From assembly GCF_001544475.1 (NCBI RefSeq), contig NZ_FCNW02000018.1:1-64000 (forward strand): a stretch of 64,000 nucleotides of DNA, given 5' to 3'. The first letter of the stretch is position 1; each line of letters starts with the position of its first letter. Position numbers and translations under genes: made by a program. The stretch comes from Caballeronia humi (GTDB lineage Bacteria; Pseudomonadota; Gammaproteobacteria; Burkholderiales; Burkholderiaceae). This document shows positions 23,681 through 32,253 of the stretch, piece by piece. Below the pieces are notes generated by a model. That model saw nothing but the letters and a program-made list of their open reading frames with translations, was not told the origin of the DNA and did no database searches.

Positions 23681-24527
23681 TCGATACACCCGTGCCGGCG
23701 AAGCCCTTCGATTGCAGGTTGAAGCCGTCGCTCACGTGCGAGACCGGCTCGATGCACAGATACGCGCCGCCAGCCGGACAATGCGCGACGACGTGCGATA
23801 GCTCGTCACTCGCGCTCAACGTAAGCCATGCGCCGTTCGCAAAGCGCAGTCGGGCTTGGCGATCCCACCCGCCGAGGTAACGCGTATAACCCTGCGCCTC
23901 GCGCTCATGATGCCGCGCGGGCGCATCCGGCGATGGCTCGACCGCGATCTCCGCCTCATGGCGCCAGTCGACGCGGGCGTCGAGATCAGCGGCATCGGCG
24001 TTGAAATAGGGGTGAAAGCCGAAGCCCACCGGCATCTCTCGCTCCGATAAATTCCTGATCCGCATGGTCAGCCGTGCGCCGTCGTCGGTCAGCGCGAAGG
24101 TTTGCGTGGCTTCGAATGCCCACGGCCAGCCATCGCGTCCCGCTTCATGCGTATAGCGCAGCACGACTTCATCCACGCTTTGCGATTCCACCGTCCACGC
24201 CTCGTACTGCCCGAAGCCGTGTAGCGCGTGCGCCGCTCCCGGAAACGTCGACAGCTCGACGCGCGTCCCATCCGGCGCCGTGAAGCGCGCATCGCGCACG
24301 CGGTTCGAGAACGGTACGAGCGGATAGCAGCCGCCTTTCGGCCACGCGTCGGCGGGCCAGTTTTCGACCGCGATCGGCACGACCCAGTCGTGGACCGTAC
24401 CGTCGTCGAGGGTCGTCGAGAAACGCGTGATTCTGCCGCCCGCCGCCGGCGCGAGTTCCATCGAATGCGGTCCGCGCACGAGCGTCAGGCGCGCCGCCGC
24501 GTTCAAGCTGACTACCTGCCGGTCCAT
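23595..24527 (-). CDS. Aldose 1-epimerase family protein (galactose mutarotase-like)
   Basis: 310-residue cytoplasmic protein of the galactose-mutarotase-like beta-sandwich family, interconverting sugar anomers. Family landmarks are R-I-T-R-F-S-T near residue 33, the N-R-V-R-D-A-R segment and H-A-L-H-G-F-G near 95-100, G-F-H-P-Y-F near 170, and a conserved E in C-I-E-P-V-S near 265. It starts 7 bp after the stop of the ABC permease gene, so it is the promoter-distal end of the transporter operon; this hints that the transporter may handle a sugar-like compound although its components look PotABCD-like. Confidence 0.88.
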   Translation of the reverse strand: MDRQVVSLNAAARLTLVRGPHSMELAPAAGGRITRFSTTLDDGTVHDWVVPIAVENWPADAWPKGGCYPLVPFSNRVRDARFTAPDGTRVELSTFPGAAHALHGFGQYEAWTVESQSVDEVVLRYTHEAGRDGWPWAFEATQTFALTDDGARLTMRIRNLSEREMPVGFGFHPYFNADAADLDARVDWRHEAEIAVEPSPDAPARHHEREAQGYTRYLGGWDRQARLRFANGAWLTLSASDELSHVVAHCPAGGAYLCIEPVSHVSDGFNLQSKGFAGTGVSIIAPGSETQAWLELGTGVRRDARDGGAF

Positions 24528-24534
24528 TCACACC

Positions 24535-25431
24535 TCATTGCTTTTGCTCCTTCACCCGCGACACGAGTTGTGTCGGGCTGACGAATTGCAGCGCGATCAG
24601 CACCCAGACGAGCGTGATCGCCATGTAGATCATCGCCATCGCGTCGATGGATTGCGGCGCTCGCACGCCCGTCGAAAACACCGCGTAGTACAAGGCGACG
24701 ACGAGCGTCTGCGTCGTCGGCCCGGCGGTGAAAAACGTCAGTTCGAACATGCCGATCGTGCGCACCAGCACGAGCAGCCCCGCCGCCAGCATGCCCGGCA
24801 CGAGCAGCGGCAGGAGCACGTAGCGGAAATAGCGCGTCGTGTTCGCCCCGAAGATGCGCGCCGCCGATTCCAGGTTCGGATCGATCTGCTCGATGAACGG
24901 CGTCATCACGAGGATCACGAACGGCAGCGCCGGCACGAGGTTCGCGAGGATCACGCCCGTCAGCGTGCCCGCGAGATGCACCTTGTACATCACGGTCGCC
25001 ATCGGGATGCCGTAGGTCACGGGCGGCACCATCAGCGGCAGCAGGAAGACGAGCATCGCGAGACGCTTGCCGGGAAACTGCACGCGGGCGAGCGCGTAGG
25101 CGGCCGGCACGCCGAGCACGATCGACAGGATCACCACCGCTCCGACCACCTGAATCGTCACCCACAGCACGCTCGTCAACTGGAAGTCACTCCACGCCTG
25201 GCCGTACCAGTGCAGCGTGAAGCCCTGCGGCAGCAGCGTGCCGAACCAGCGCGTCGCGACCGAATTCACCGCGACCGTCGCGATCAGCAGCAGCACGTTG
25301 AGCAGGAAAAAACCCATCGTGAACCAGACCAGCGCCTTCCAGAGCCGGTCAGGCAGGCTCGCGCGCTGCTTCATGTTCTTGCCGTTCAATGCAGCAGGGA
25401 AAGCCTGCGCCGTGTGGTTGTCGGAAGCCAT
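24535..25431 (-). CDS. ABC transporter permease (PotC-like)
   Basis: 298-residue inner-membrane permease with six predicted hydrophobic segments and the binding-protein-dependent transport signature (E-S-A-A-R-I-F-G-A-N near residue 205) that contacts the ATPase. Its start overlaps the stop of the upstream permease as TGATG at 25431. Family is the spermidine/putrescine/Fe type of ABC importers; substrate cannot be read from the permease. Confidence 0.92.
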   Translation of the reverse strand: MASDNHTAQAFPAALNGKNMKQRASLPDRLWKALVWFTMGFFLLNVLLLIATVAVNSVATRWFGTLLPQGFTLHWYGQAWSDFQLTSVLWVTIQVVGAVVILSIVLGVPAAYALARVQFPGKRLAMLVFLLPLMVPPVTYGIPMATVMYKVHLAGTLTGVILANLVPALPFVILVMTPFIEQIDPNLESAARIFGANTTRYFRYVLLPLLVPGMLAAGLLVLVRTIGMFELTFFTAGPTTQTLVVALYYAVFSTGVRAPQSIDAMAMIYMAITLVWVLIALQFVSPTQLVSRVKEQKQ

Positions 25432-26300
25432 CAGCCTTTGCCTCCCGTCACCGGTCCGGTATAGAAGAAGCGCCGCGCGTAGAGCATCCCGCCGACCACG
25501 ATCAGTTGCACGAAGCCCATCAGGATCGCGATGGTCGAGGCGAGCGAATAGTCGTAGCTTTCGAACGCGGCCTCGGCGGCGGCGATCGAAATGACGCGCG
25601 TCGGACCGGCCGGCGCACCGAGCAGCACCGCCGACGGAAACACCGAAAACGCCTGCACGAACGAGAGACACGCGGTCATCGTCAGGCCGGGCAGCAGCAG
25701 CGGGAAATAGATCTGCCGGAACTGCTGCCACGGACTCGCGCCGAGCGTCGCGGCGGCGCGCGCGAGCGTCGGGTCGATGCCGGTCACGTAGGACAGCGTG
25801 AGCAGGAACGCGAACGGAAAGCCCGACACGATCAGCGAGATCAGCACGCCCCAATAGTTATGCGTGAGGCGCACTTCGTCGGTATAGAGATGCAGGCCCT
25901 GCAGCGCCTGGGGAAACCAGCCGTTCGGGCCGAAGTACGTGAGCATGCCATCGGCGATCAGCACGGTGCCGAGCGTCACCGGAATCACGAGCAGCGTCGT
26001 GACGAACTTCTGATACGGCGACGTGCGCCTGAGCGCGAACGCCACCGGCACCGACACGCCGACGTTGATCACCGTCGCGGGCACGGCGAGCTTGAGCGTG
26101 ACGATGATCGTCGGCCACATCGACGTGTCGGTGAAGAACGTGATGTAGTTGGCAAGCGCGCCGCCGCCGTTCATCGGCGTGAACGACAGCACGAGACCGT
26201 AGGCAAACGGATAGATGAAGAGCGCGACGATGAAAATCAGCGCCGGCGTGACGAGCCAGCCCTTCGGATCGCGCCGGACAGGCAGCGCGGGCGTGCTCAT
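25431..26300 (-). CDS. ABC transporter permease (PotB-like)
   Basis: 289-residue permease with six hydrophobic segments and the EAA-like loop A-R-A-A-A-T-L-G-A-S-P near residue 190. The start ATG at 26300 overlaps the TGA of the ATPase gene (ATGA), and its own stop overlaps the next permease. It forms the heterodimeric channel with the 24535-25431 product. Confidence 0.92.
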   Translation of the reverse strand: MSTPALPVRRDPKGWLVTPALIFIVALFIYPFAYGLVLSFTPMNGGGALANYITFFTDTSMWPTIIVTLKLAVPATVINVGVSVPVAFALRRTSPYQKFVTTLLVIPVTLGTVLIADGMLTYFGPNGWFPQALQGLHLYTDEVRLTHNYWGVLISLIVSGFPFAFLLTLSYVTGIDPTLARAAATLGASPWQQFRQIYFPLLLPGLTMTACLSFVQAFSVFPSAVLLGAPAGPTRVISIAAAEAAFESYDYSLASTIAILMGFVQLIVVGGMLYARRFFYTGPVTGGKG

Positions 26301-27376
26301 GGCGCTTCCCCGTCGTAGACGAGCGTGCGCGAAGGCGCGACGCGCAGGCTGAGACGCTCGCCCTCGGCGACTTCGCCCGCGAGTCGCGCCCACAGCTTGC
26401 CGAACGCTGTGTTCACGCGGATCAGCGAGTCGCGGCCGCCGTATTCGACGGTTTCCGCTTGCGCATCGAACGCGTTTTCCGTGCCGGGCGCGGCGCGTTC
26501 CATGTCTTCCGGACGCAAAGCCACGCTCACGTTCTTGCTGTTGAAGCCTTCCATCGGCGTGCCGGTGAGGCGCACCCCGTTCGACGTCACCGCGACGCCC
26601 TCGCCCTGCTGCCCTTCCAGCGTGAAGCTCGCGACATTGCGAAAACCCATGAAGCGCGCGACGTGCAGGTTCTTCGGCCGGCCGTACACCTCCTTCGGCG
26701 GCGCGACCTGCTGCACGACACCCTCCTTCATCACGACGATGCGATCGGCCATCGAAAGCGCCTCGTCCTGATCGTGCGTCACGTAAATCGTCGCGCGTTC
26801 CAGTTGCCCGTGGATGCGGCGGATTTCCGCGCGCATCTCGATCCGCAGCTTGGTGTCGAGATTCGAAAGCGGTTCGTCCATCAGCACGAGCGGCGGCTCG
26901 ATCACGATCGCGCGCGCGATCGCGACGCGCTGCTGCTGTCCGCCCGAAAGCTGGCCAGGCAGCTTGCCGTCGTGTCCGATCAGTTGCACGAGTTGCAGCG
27001 CGGCCTTTGCGCGGCGCAATGCATCGGCTTTCGGCACGCGTTGCATCTTGAGCCCGAAGCCGACGTTCTCCAGCACCGACATATGAGGAAAGAGCGCGTA
27101 GTTCTGAAAGACCATGCCGAAGCCGCGCTTTTCCGGCGGCAACACGTCGATGCGCTGTTCGTCGAGCCAGATGCCGCCGCCCGTCAGCGGCTGCAATCCG
27201 GCGATGCAGTTGAGCGCCGTCGATTTTCCGCAACCCGACGGCCCGAGCAGCGCGATGAACTCGCCGCGCCGGATGTTCAGGTCGAGCCCGCGCAGCGCCG
27301 CGAGCTGCTGACCCTCGGCGTTGGTGAAGCTGCGCGACACCGAATCCAGCCGCAACTGTTCGAAATTGTGCTTCAT
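26297..27376 (-). CDS. ABC transporter ATP-binding protein (PotA/UgpC-like)
   Basis: 359-residue ATPase: Walker [10 protein letters not shown] near residues 46-54, Q-loop F-Q-N-Y-A-L-F-P-H, signature L-S-G-G-Q-Q-Q-R, Walker [13 protein letters not shown]-loop T-H-D-Q-D-E-A, then a C-terminal TOBE-type regulatory domain from about 245. It drives the two permeases encoded downstream. An 82-bp gap with a large hairpin separates it from the binding-protein gene. Confidence 0.93.
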   Translation of the reverse strand: MKHNFEQLRLDSVSRSFTNAEGQQLAALRGLDLNIRRGEFIALLGPSGCGKSTALNCIAGLQPLTGGGIWLDEQRIDVLPPEKRGFGMVFQNYALFPHMSVLENVGFGLKMQRVPKADALRRAKAALQLVQLIGHDGKLPGQLSGGQQQRVAIARAIVIEPPLVLMDEPLSNLDTKLRIEMRAEIRRIHGQLERATIYVTHDQDEALSMADRIVVMKEGVVQQVAPPKEVYGRPKNLHVARFMGFRNVASFTLEGQQGEGVAVTSNGVRLTGTPMEGFNSKNVSVALRPEDMERAAPGTENAFDAQAETVEYGGRDSLIRVNTAFGKLWARLAGEVAEGERLSLRVAPSRTLVYDGEAP

Positions 27377-27392
27377 GAGGTTATTCCCGATG

Positions 27393-27440
27393 ACGCGGCG
27401 GCTTCGCTACCTGTGAAGGTGAAAGCGAAAGCCGCCGCGT
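27393..27440 (-). other. Long intergenic hairpin between binding-protein and ATPase genes
   Basis: A 12-bp perfect stem ACGCGGCGGCTT/AAGCCGCCGCGT is extended inwards by CGCT/AGCG across a one-base bulge and by ACCT/AGGT. No U tract follows on the minus strand, so it is more likely an mRNA-stabilising or partial-termination element that keeps binding-protein mRNA in excess over the membrane components. Confidence 0.7.
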
Positions 27441-27458
27441 TTCAATCCACGAATCCGC

Positions 27459-28628
27459 TTACTTCGTCTTCTGCGCGCCGATTTCACGATCCCACTTCTG
27501 GAACGCCGACACCATCGCCGCGGCATTGAGCGGCACGACGTGCGGACGATCCGACAGCAGCTTCGCGTACTCCGGCCGGCCATACTTCTGGATCGTTTCC
27601 TGGCTCTTCGCCGGCGCCATCGAGAGCGGCACGTCCTTGACCGCCGGGCCCGGATAGAAATAGCCGTCGTCGTAGGTCAGCGCCTGCTGCGCCGGCTCGA
27701 GCATGAAGTTCATCAGCTTGTAGAGCACGTCGAGCTTTTCCTTCGGCACGCCCTTCGGGATCACCATGTAGTGGGCGTCGTTCACCCAGGTCATGTTGTC
27801 GAAGGCCTGCACCTTGAACTCCGCCGGCACGATGCCGAGCGCGCGCGGGTTGATGTCCCAGCCCGTCACCGTGACGGTCATGTCACGCGTGCCTTCGCCG
27901 AGTTCCTTCATCACCGCCGACGTGCCGCCCGGGTAGTACGGAATGCATTCGTTCAGTTGCTTGAGGAAGGCCCAGGTCTTGTCCCAGCCGTTGATCGGGT
28001 CGAGCGGGTCCTTGTCGCCGAGGACGTACGGCAGGCCCATCAGGAAGGTGCGCCCGGGCCCGGAATTCGCGGGGCGGGCATAGATCAGCTTGTTCGGATG
28101 CGCCTTGCACCACGCGAGCAGCTGCTCGGGCGTCTTCGGCACTTCGGTGACCTTCGCCGGGTTGTATTCGAGCAGCGGCCCGGCGGGCATGTACGTCACT
28201 TCCAGCCCGTAGCCCTGCGCGATGTCCTGCATCTTGCGCGGGCCGGGCGCGTATTTGTCGAGCACGCCGGGGAACGCCGCCGATTGCTCGGGCAGCAGCT
28301 TTTCCCACAGGCCCTGCTGGATGCCGGCGGCGAGCGCATCGGTGCCCGTGACGACGAGATCGATGTCCGAGCGGCCCGCCGCCTGCATCGCCTTGATCTT
28401 GCCGGGCAACTGCGGCGCGGGCGCGTTGGTGAACGTGATGCTGGACACGAGAGTCGGATTCTTCGCCTTGAAGGCCTCGAAGCCCTTTTGCGTCAACTGC
28501 AGGTTCCCCGCGACGTCGACGATGTTGATCGACACCGGGTCCGCCGCCTGCGCGGCCGTCGCGAAGACCGCACTCACCGCGACGCACATCGCCGCCAACC
28601 TGACTGACAACCCTGAACGCAACGTCAT
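27459..28628 (-). CDS. Extracellular solute-binding protein of ABC transporter
   Basis: 389-residue periplasmic binding protein. Residues 1-28 are a signal peptide (R-S-G-L-S-V-R-L, hydrophobic core, A-Q-A-A). The mature protein belongs to the family 1/PotD-like group (Y-N-P-A-K-V, W-D-K-T-W-A-F-L-K, Y-K-L-M-N-F-M-L-E-P). The start at 28628 has GAGGAG upstream; the frame is open further upstream but that part overlaps the promoter. First gene of the transporter operon. The substrate is unknown. Confidence 0.9.
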   Translation of the reverse strand: MTLRSGLSVRLAAMCVAVSAVFATAAQAADPVSINIVDVAGNLQLTQKGFEAFKAKNPTLVSSITFTNAPAPQLPGKIKAMQAAGRSDIDLVVTGTDALAAGIQQGLWEKLLPEQSAAFPGVLDKYAPGPRKMQDIAQGYGLEVTYMPAGPLLEYNPAKVTEVPKTPEQLLAWCKAHPNKLIYARPANSGPGRTFLMGLPYVLGDKDPLDPINGWDKTWAFLKQLNECIPYYPGGTSAVMKELGEGTRDMTVTVTGWDINPRALGIVPAEFKVQAFDNMTWVNDAHYMVIPKGVPKEKLDVLYKLMNFMLEPAQQALTYDDGYFYPGPAVKDVPLSMAPAKSQETIQKYGRPEYAKLLSDRPHVVPLNAAAMVSAFQKWDREIGAQKTK

Positions 28629-28706
28629 TTCGTCTCCTCGCTTCTTTCGTTTGGATAGCGGCCGGTCGATTTTTTGCGCCGGCATTCTTTTACTTCTGAA
28701 AGCTGG

Positions 28707-28756
28707 AAAATAGCCAACCGCGCAAGCTGATGTCAAGCAAATACACCTTGTCAAAC
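28707..28756 (-). promoter_or_regulatory. Promoter of the ABC operon with possible GntR half-operator
   Basis: On the minus strand TTGACA (28736-28731) and TATTTT (28712-28707) are 18 bases apart, a good sigma-70 pair. Just upstream, 28748-28756 reads TTGTCAAAC on the plus strand, identical to nine bases of the perfect dyad in front of the DapA-family gene (29840-29852). Part of that match is also a TTGACA hexamer, so operator function is tentative. Confidence 0.5.
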
Positions 28757-28854
28757 GGGCCGTCACAGCCACTCGCGAGCGGCGGAAGCGCTTGCGGGAT
28801 AGCGCTTTCGGCCATTGCTCGGGATATACCCGGAGCGTGTTTCGACCGATTTGT

Positions 28855-29784
28855 TTAACACCTTTCGCAGCTTGTTTCGAAGGCGAGCAGTTCTTCGACT
28901 GCTTTCCCAGTCCGCGCCAGATGTTCAGGCGGCGTCGCGCTCAGGAGGGGCTGGATCGGCCCCATGTGAGCGATGCCCGAAAGCGTCACGGCGTCGTGCA
29001 GAACGCGGATCAGGGATATTTCATCTCGGAGGGTTTCGAGCGGCAGAAACGCGTCATAGAGGCGCTGCGCTTCCTCCATGCGGCCCGCCTTCGCGGCGCG
29101 CAGCAGCGCCATCACGGCGCGCGGCGCAATGCAGCCGGAGCCGCTCGTCCAGGCGGCGAGGCCGAAGTCGCGCACATGCACGAGCGCGGGCCGCTCGCCC
29201 ATGCCCGACACCACCCGCGACGGCTTCACGCTTTGCAGCAAGCGGCGCAGATATGGATCGTCGGCGGGATTGGCGCGCGGGATCGCGTACTTCACGGCGA
29301 GCAGCGTGCCGTCGTCGACGAGGCGCGCGAGCGTATCGACATCCACGTAGTCTTCGCTTTTCAGATAGAGCGTGAGCGGGATGCCGGCCGCGTCGACGAG
29401 GCGCGCCAGGCCCGTCGCGACGCCTTCAGGCGTCGTGAACCCGGCGAGCGGCAGGATCATCGCGGTGCGGTATGAGGTCGCAGCGAGGATGCGCGCCTGG
29501 TCGCGCATCTTGCCAAAGTCGGGCCCGATCGCGGGAATCACGCGCGTTTGCGGACCGGCGCTCTCGGCCAGCAGGTCAAGCAACTCGCGATACTCACTGA
29601 CCGCGACGTGATACAGATTGGCGTTGCCGCCGTAGAGCAAACTGCGCACGCCGCCCGCTTCGATATGCGCGATGAGCTTGCGGTTCTCGTCGGCGTCGAG
29701 CGAAGCATCTTCGCGGCGCGCAAGCGGCGGCGCCGCCATCACGCTGTCAGCGAACTCGGCTTCGACGATCGGAGAGACGTTCAT
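28855..29784 (-). CDS. DapA-family (dihydrodipicolinate synthase-like) aldolase/lyase
   Basis: 309-residue class I aldolase of the DHDPS/N-acetylneuraminate lyase family. The Schiff-base lysine is in A-V-K-Y-A-I-P-R near residue 170 and the conserved tyrosine in L-Y-L-K-S near 140. G-G-N-A-N replaces the usual G-T-T-G-E substrate-carboxylate motif, so it is not a true DapA. Such proteins cleave or dehydrate 2-keto sugar acids or related 2-keto acids. It sits downstream of a GntR gene and upstream of the ABC operon on the same strand, so a catabolic role is likely. Confidence 0.88.
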   Translation of the reverse strand: MNVSPIVEAEFADSVMAAPPLARREDASLDADENRKLIAHIEAGGVRSLLYGGNANLYHVAVSEYRELLDLLAESAGPQTRVIPAIGPDFGKMRDQARILAATSYRTAMILPLAGFTTPEGVATGLARLVDAAGIPLTLYLKSEDYVDVDTLARLVDDGTLLAVKYAIPRANPADDPYLRRLLQSVKPSRVVSGMGERPALVHVRDFGLAAWTSGSGCIAPRAVMALLRAAKAGRMEEAQRLYDAFLPLETLRDEISLIRVLHDAVTLSGIAHMGPIQPLLSATPPEHLARTGKAVEELLAFETSCERC

Positions 29785-29819
29785 GGCACCTCGCGCACAG
29801 CGTGTCTGGGTGACGCGAA

Positions 29820-29852
29820 AGTATCATTCGGCTTTCAATGTTGTCAAACAAC
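29820..29852 (-). promoter_or_regulatory. Promoter with perfect GntR(FCD)-type operator
   Basis: GTTGT-CAA-ACAAC (29840-29852) is a perfect 5-bp dyad matching the FadR/FCD GntR operator pattern TNGT-N3-ACNA. On the minus strand it embeds a TTGACA -35 (29847-29842), with GATACT as a -10 at 29825-29820 (16-base spacer). Binding would block RNA polymerase at the DapA-family gene. The obvious candidate repressor is encoded immediately upstream (29876-30565). Confidence 0.65.
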
Positions 29853-29875
29853 TTGATGCCGTGGTTTTCCCTGTA

Positions 29876-30565
29876 CTAAGAACCGAACATGCGATCGAGC
29901 GCGTTTTCGAGATGGGCCTTCATCGCTCGCCCGGCGCGCTCCGAATCGTGCGCGCGAATCGCCTCCAGCACTTCGAGATGCTCGGCCTGCACGAGCCGCT
30001 GGCGTTCAAGCGTCTTCACGAGCGAGAGATTGCGCGACAGGTTCATGCTGAAGACCACCTGCTCTTCGATGAACGTCATCACGGTGATGAAAAACTGGTT
30101 CTTCGACGCCCGCGCAATTGCGATGTGAAACGCGAAATCGTCCTTCGCGCCGATGCCCTGCGTCTCGACGACGCGCTCCAGTTCGTCCCACGCGGCCTGA
30201 ATCGCGGCGATGTCGCTGTCGTCGGCGTGACGGGCGGCGAGCGCGGCCGCGCCCGCCTCGGTGACGACGCGGAATTCATAGCAACGGCGGATGTCGGACA
30301 GCGTTTCGAGCGGCGCAAAACGGCGCACGTCGGGGTCAGGGCGGCGGCCGACGGTCGTGCCCGACCCGCGCCGCGTCACGATGATGCCGTCCGCGCGCAA
30401 CCGCGCGAGCGCTTCGCGCACGGTCGGACGGGAGGTGGAGAAGCGTTCGGCGAGCGCGTGCTCGGTCAGAAGGCGATCGCCTTCCTTGAACTCGCCTTCG
30501 ATGATGCTGTTGAGGATGTCGCTGTAGATCCGGTCGGCCAGACCCGATGTTTTGCGCTCGTTCAT
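29876..30565 (-). CDS. GntR-family transcriptional regulator, FCD subfamily
   Basis: 229-residue regulator: N-terminal winged helix (L-T-E-H-A-L-A-E-R-F-S-T-S-R-P-T-V-R-E-A-L, residues ~35-60) and C-terminal all-helical FCD effector domain with its metal-binding histidines (including D-F-A-F-H-I-A-I-A-R). The ATG at 30565 is preferred; a GTG at 30577 is the alternative. An inverted repeat GGGCTT/AAGCCC at 30569-30597 surrounds the start region and could mediate autoregulation. Likely regulates the DapA-family gene and perhaps the ABC operon and BKACE gene. Confidence 0.9.
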   Translation of the reverse strand: MNERKTSGLADRIYSDILNSIIEGEFKEGDRLLTEHALAERFSTSRPTVREALARLRADGIIVTRRGSGTTVGRRPDPDVRRFAPLETLSDIRRCYEFRVVTEAGAAALAARHADDSDIAAIQAAWDELERVVETQGIGAKDDFAFHIAIARASKNQFFITVMTFIEEQVVFSMNLSRNLSLVKTLERQRLVQAEHLEVLEAIRAHDSERAGRAMKAHLENALDRMFGS

Positions 30566-30684
30566 TGCGGGCTTCACGGTTTGTCAGCGTAAAGCCCGAT
30601 TGTAAGGCAGATTTTTCGGGTTGTTCTACCGGAGCGGGTTTATCCGGGTGCGCGCGCCGGGCGGTCAGACCCGGCGCTGTGACC

Positions 30685-31506
30685 TTACATCGAGAGCAGC
30701 TGGCGCGCCTCTTTCGCGGTCGCCACCGGACGCCCGTACTCGGCGCACAGCGACGCTACGCGCTCGACCAGTTGCGCGTTGCTTTTCGCGAGCGTGTCCT
30801 TGTCCCAGCGCACGTTGTCCTCGAGGCCGGTGCGGCAGTGGCCGCCCATTTCGAGCGTCCAGTGGTTCACTTCGAGCTGATGACGGCCAATGCCCGCCGC
30901 CGTCCAGGTCGCGTCGGGCAGATTCTTCTTCAACTGCTCGACTTCGAATTCCAGGATTTCGCGCCGCGCGGGCAGCGCGTTCTTCACGCCCATCACGAAC
31001 TGCACGTGCACCGGCGATTTCAACAGGCCCTGATTGACCAGATCGACCGTGCTGTAGAGCATCGCCAGATCGAAGATTTCGATCTCGGGCTTCACGTTGT
31101 GATCGAGCATCATCTTCGCGAGCGTGCGCACGAAATCGGGCGGATTTTCGTAGACGGTCGTCGGGAAGTTGACAGAGCCGGTTGCGAGCGACGCCATGTC
31201 GGGCGCGAGGTCGAGCATTGCGCCGCGCTGTTCGAACGAGCGTCCGCGACCGCCGGTCGAGAACTGGATGATGATGTCGGGACAATGCTTGCGAATACCT
31301 TCCTGAAGCTCGGCGAAGCGATGACGGTCGGAACTCGACTTTTCGTCCTCGTCGCGCACGTGCAGGTGAACCAGCGTCGCGCCTGCCTCATACGCTTCGT
31401 GCGTGCTTTCGACCTGCTCGGGAATCGTGATGGGCACCGCCGGATTGTCTTTCTTCTTCGGAACCGAACCGGTGATGGCGACGGAGATAATGCAGGGTTG
31501 ACTCAT
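30685..31506 (-). CDS. 3-keto-5-aminohexanoate cleavage (BKACE) family protein
   Basis: 273-residue Zn-dependent beta-keto acid cleavage enzyme family member. It has the N-terminal I-S-V-A-I-T-G-S motif, the Zn-binding H-L-H-V-R-D near residue 50, S-T-G-G-R near 85, and the conserved E-I-E-I-F-D and G-I-G-R-H-Q segments. The family condenses a beta-keto acid with acetyl-CoA; substrates differ widely, so lysine fermentation should not be assumed. Start at 31506 has AAAGGAG upstream. It lies upstream of the GntR gene on the same strand, 119 bp away. Confidence 0.9.
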   Translation of the reverse strand: MSQPCIISVAITGSVPKKKDNPAVPITIPEQVESTHEAYEAGATLVHLHVRDEDEKSSSDRHRFAELQEGIRKHCPDIIIQFSTGGRGRSFEQRGAMLDLAPDMASLATGSVNFPTTVYENPPDFVRTLAKMMLDHNVKPEIEIFDLAMLYSTVDLVNQGLLKSPVHVQFVMGVKNALPARREILEFEVEQLKKNLPDATWTAAGIGRHQLEVNHWTLEMGGHCRTGLEDNVRWDKDTLAKSNAQLVERVASLCAEYGRPVATAKEARQLLSM

Positions 31507-31703
31507 GCTCTTCGCTCCTTTGCGGCTCGGGCTCCGTCGGGTGAGGGCCATCCTGCCGATAATTTTAACTAACTAGTACGCCCGTAATCTTGAAGCAACG
31601 GCCGGGGCGCGACAAGCCCCACAAACCCTAACGTCTCGATGCACTGAGAATGGGGGTCCTCCCCTCCCGCAAAAAAAGCGCCCGCCGCCACCTAACGCTC
31701 GAT

Positions 31704-31985
31704 CTATTTCTTCTCGGCAGCGGCGGTCAGCAAGACGCCGAGTTGTTCGTCCGTCAACCCGGGCTTGACGTCGAAACTCATCAGGTCGGCCCATTCGAGC
31801 ACCCACGCCGCCAGCGGTTCGATCGTCGCGCATTCACAGATCGCGAGCCCTTCCACGCCGCCGACCGCATGCCAGCGTCCGATCACCTTGATGCCGTCGG
31901 GTGGCGCTCCACCCGTCCTGCGAAAGCGCTCGCTCGCCGCCTGCTCGGCTGTGGGCAACGCGGTCCATTTGGCAATGAATAGCAT
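31704..31985 (-). CDS. DUF3303-type small protein
   Basis: 93-residue soluble protein starting M-L-F-I-A-K-W, with G-I-K-V-I-G-R-W-H and a C-terminal W-A-D-L-M-S-F-D-V-K-P, typical of the DUF3303 dimeric alpha+beta barrel-like family. Function unknown. The ATG at 31985 has GGAGG at a good distance; the open frame extends further upstream without support. Monocistronic, 197 bp upstream (by coordinate) of the BKACE gene. Confidence 0.8.
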   Translation of the reverse strand: MLFIAKWTALPTAEQAASERFRRTGGAPPDGIKVIGRWHAVGGVEGLAICECATIEPLAAWVLEWADLMSFDVKPGLTDEQLGVLLTAAAEKK

Positions 31986-32253
31986 GGTCCTGACCTCCGT
32001 GGGAAATCGTTGCGGAACCGGCCGCCCGGCCAACCCGTTACCGTGCGCCGAGCTCGACGGCAAACAGCCGCGCGTGCCTCGCGCGACAGTTTGCTGATTC
32101 AGTATAGGAGCCGGACCAAGCGGCCGTAGAACGCATCACATCCGAATAAAACGTGCCGGGGAGGAAGTTGTAAGGCTCATGGTCTAGAACACTTCAGCAA
32201 GCGGCGCACTCAATAACAATAGGCCATCGAGGCTCACTCACCCCGGAGTCACC

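Noticed and set aside
24427..25464. 345-codon plus-strand frame opposite the permease gene
   Set aside because: Antisense, extremely Arg/His/Glu/Gln-rich, no motif; a shadow of the permease frame.
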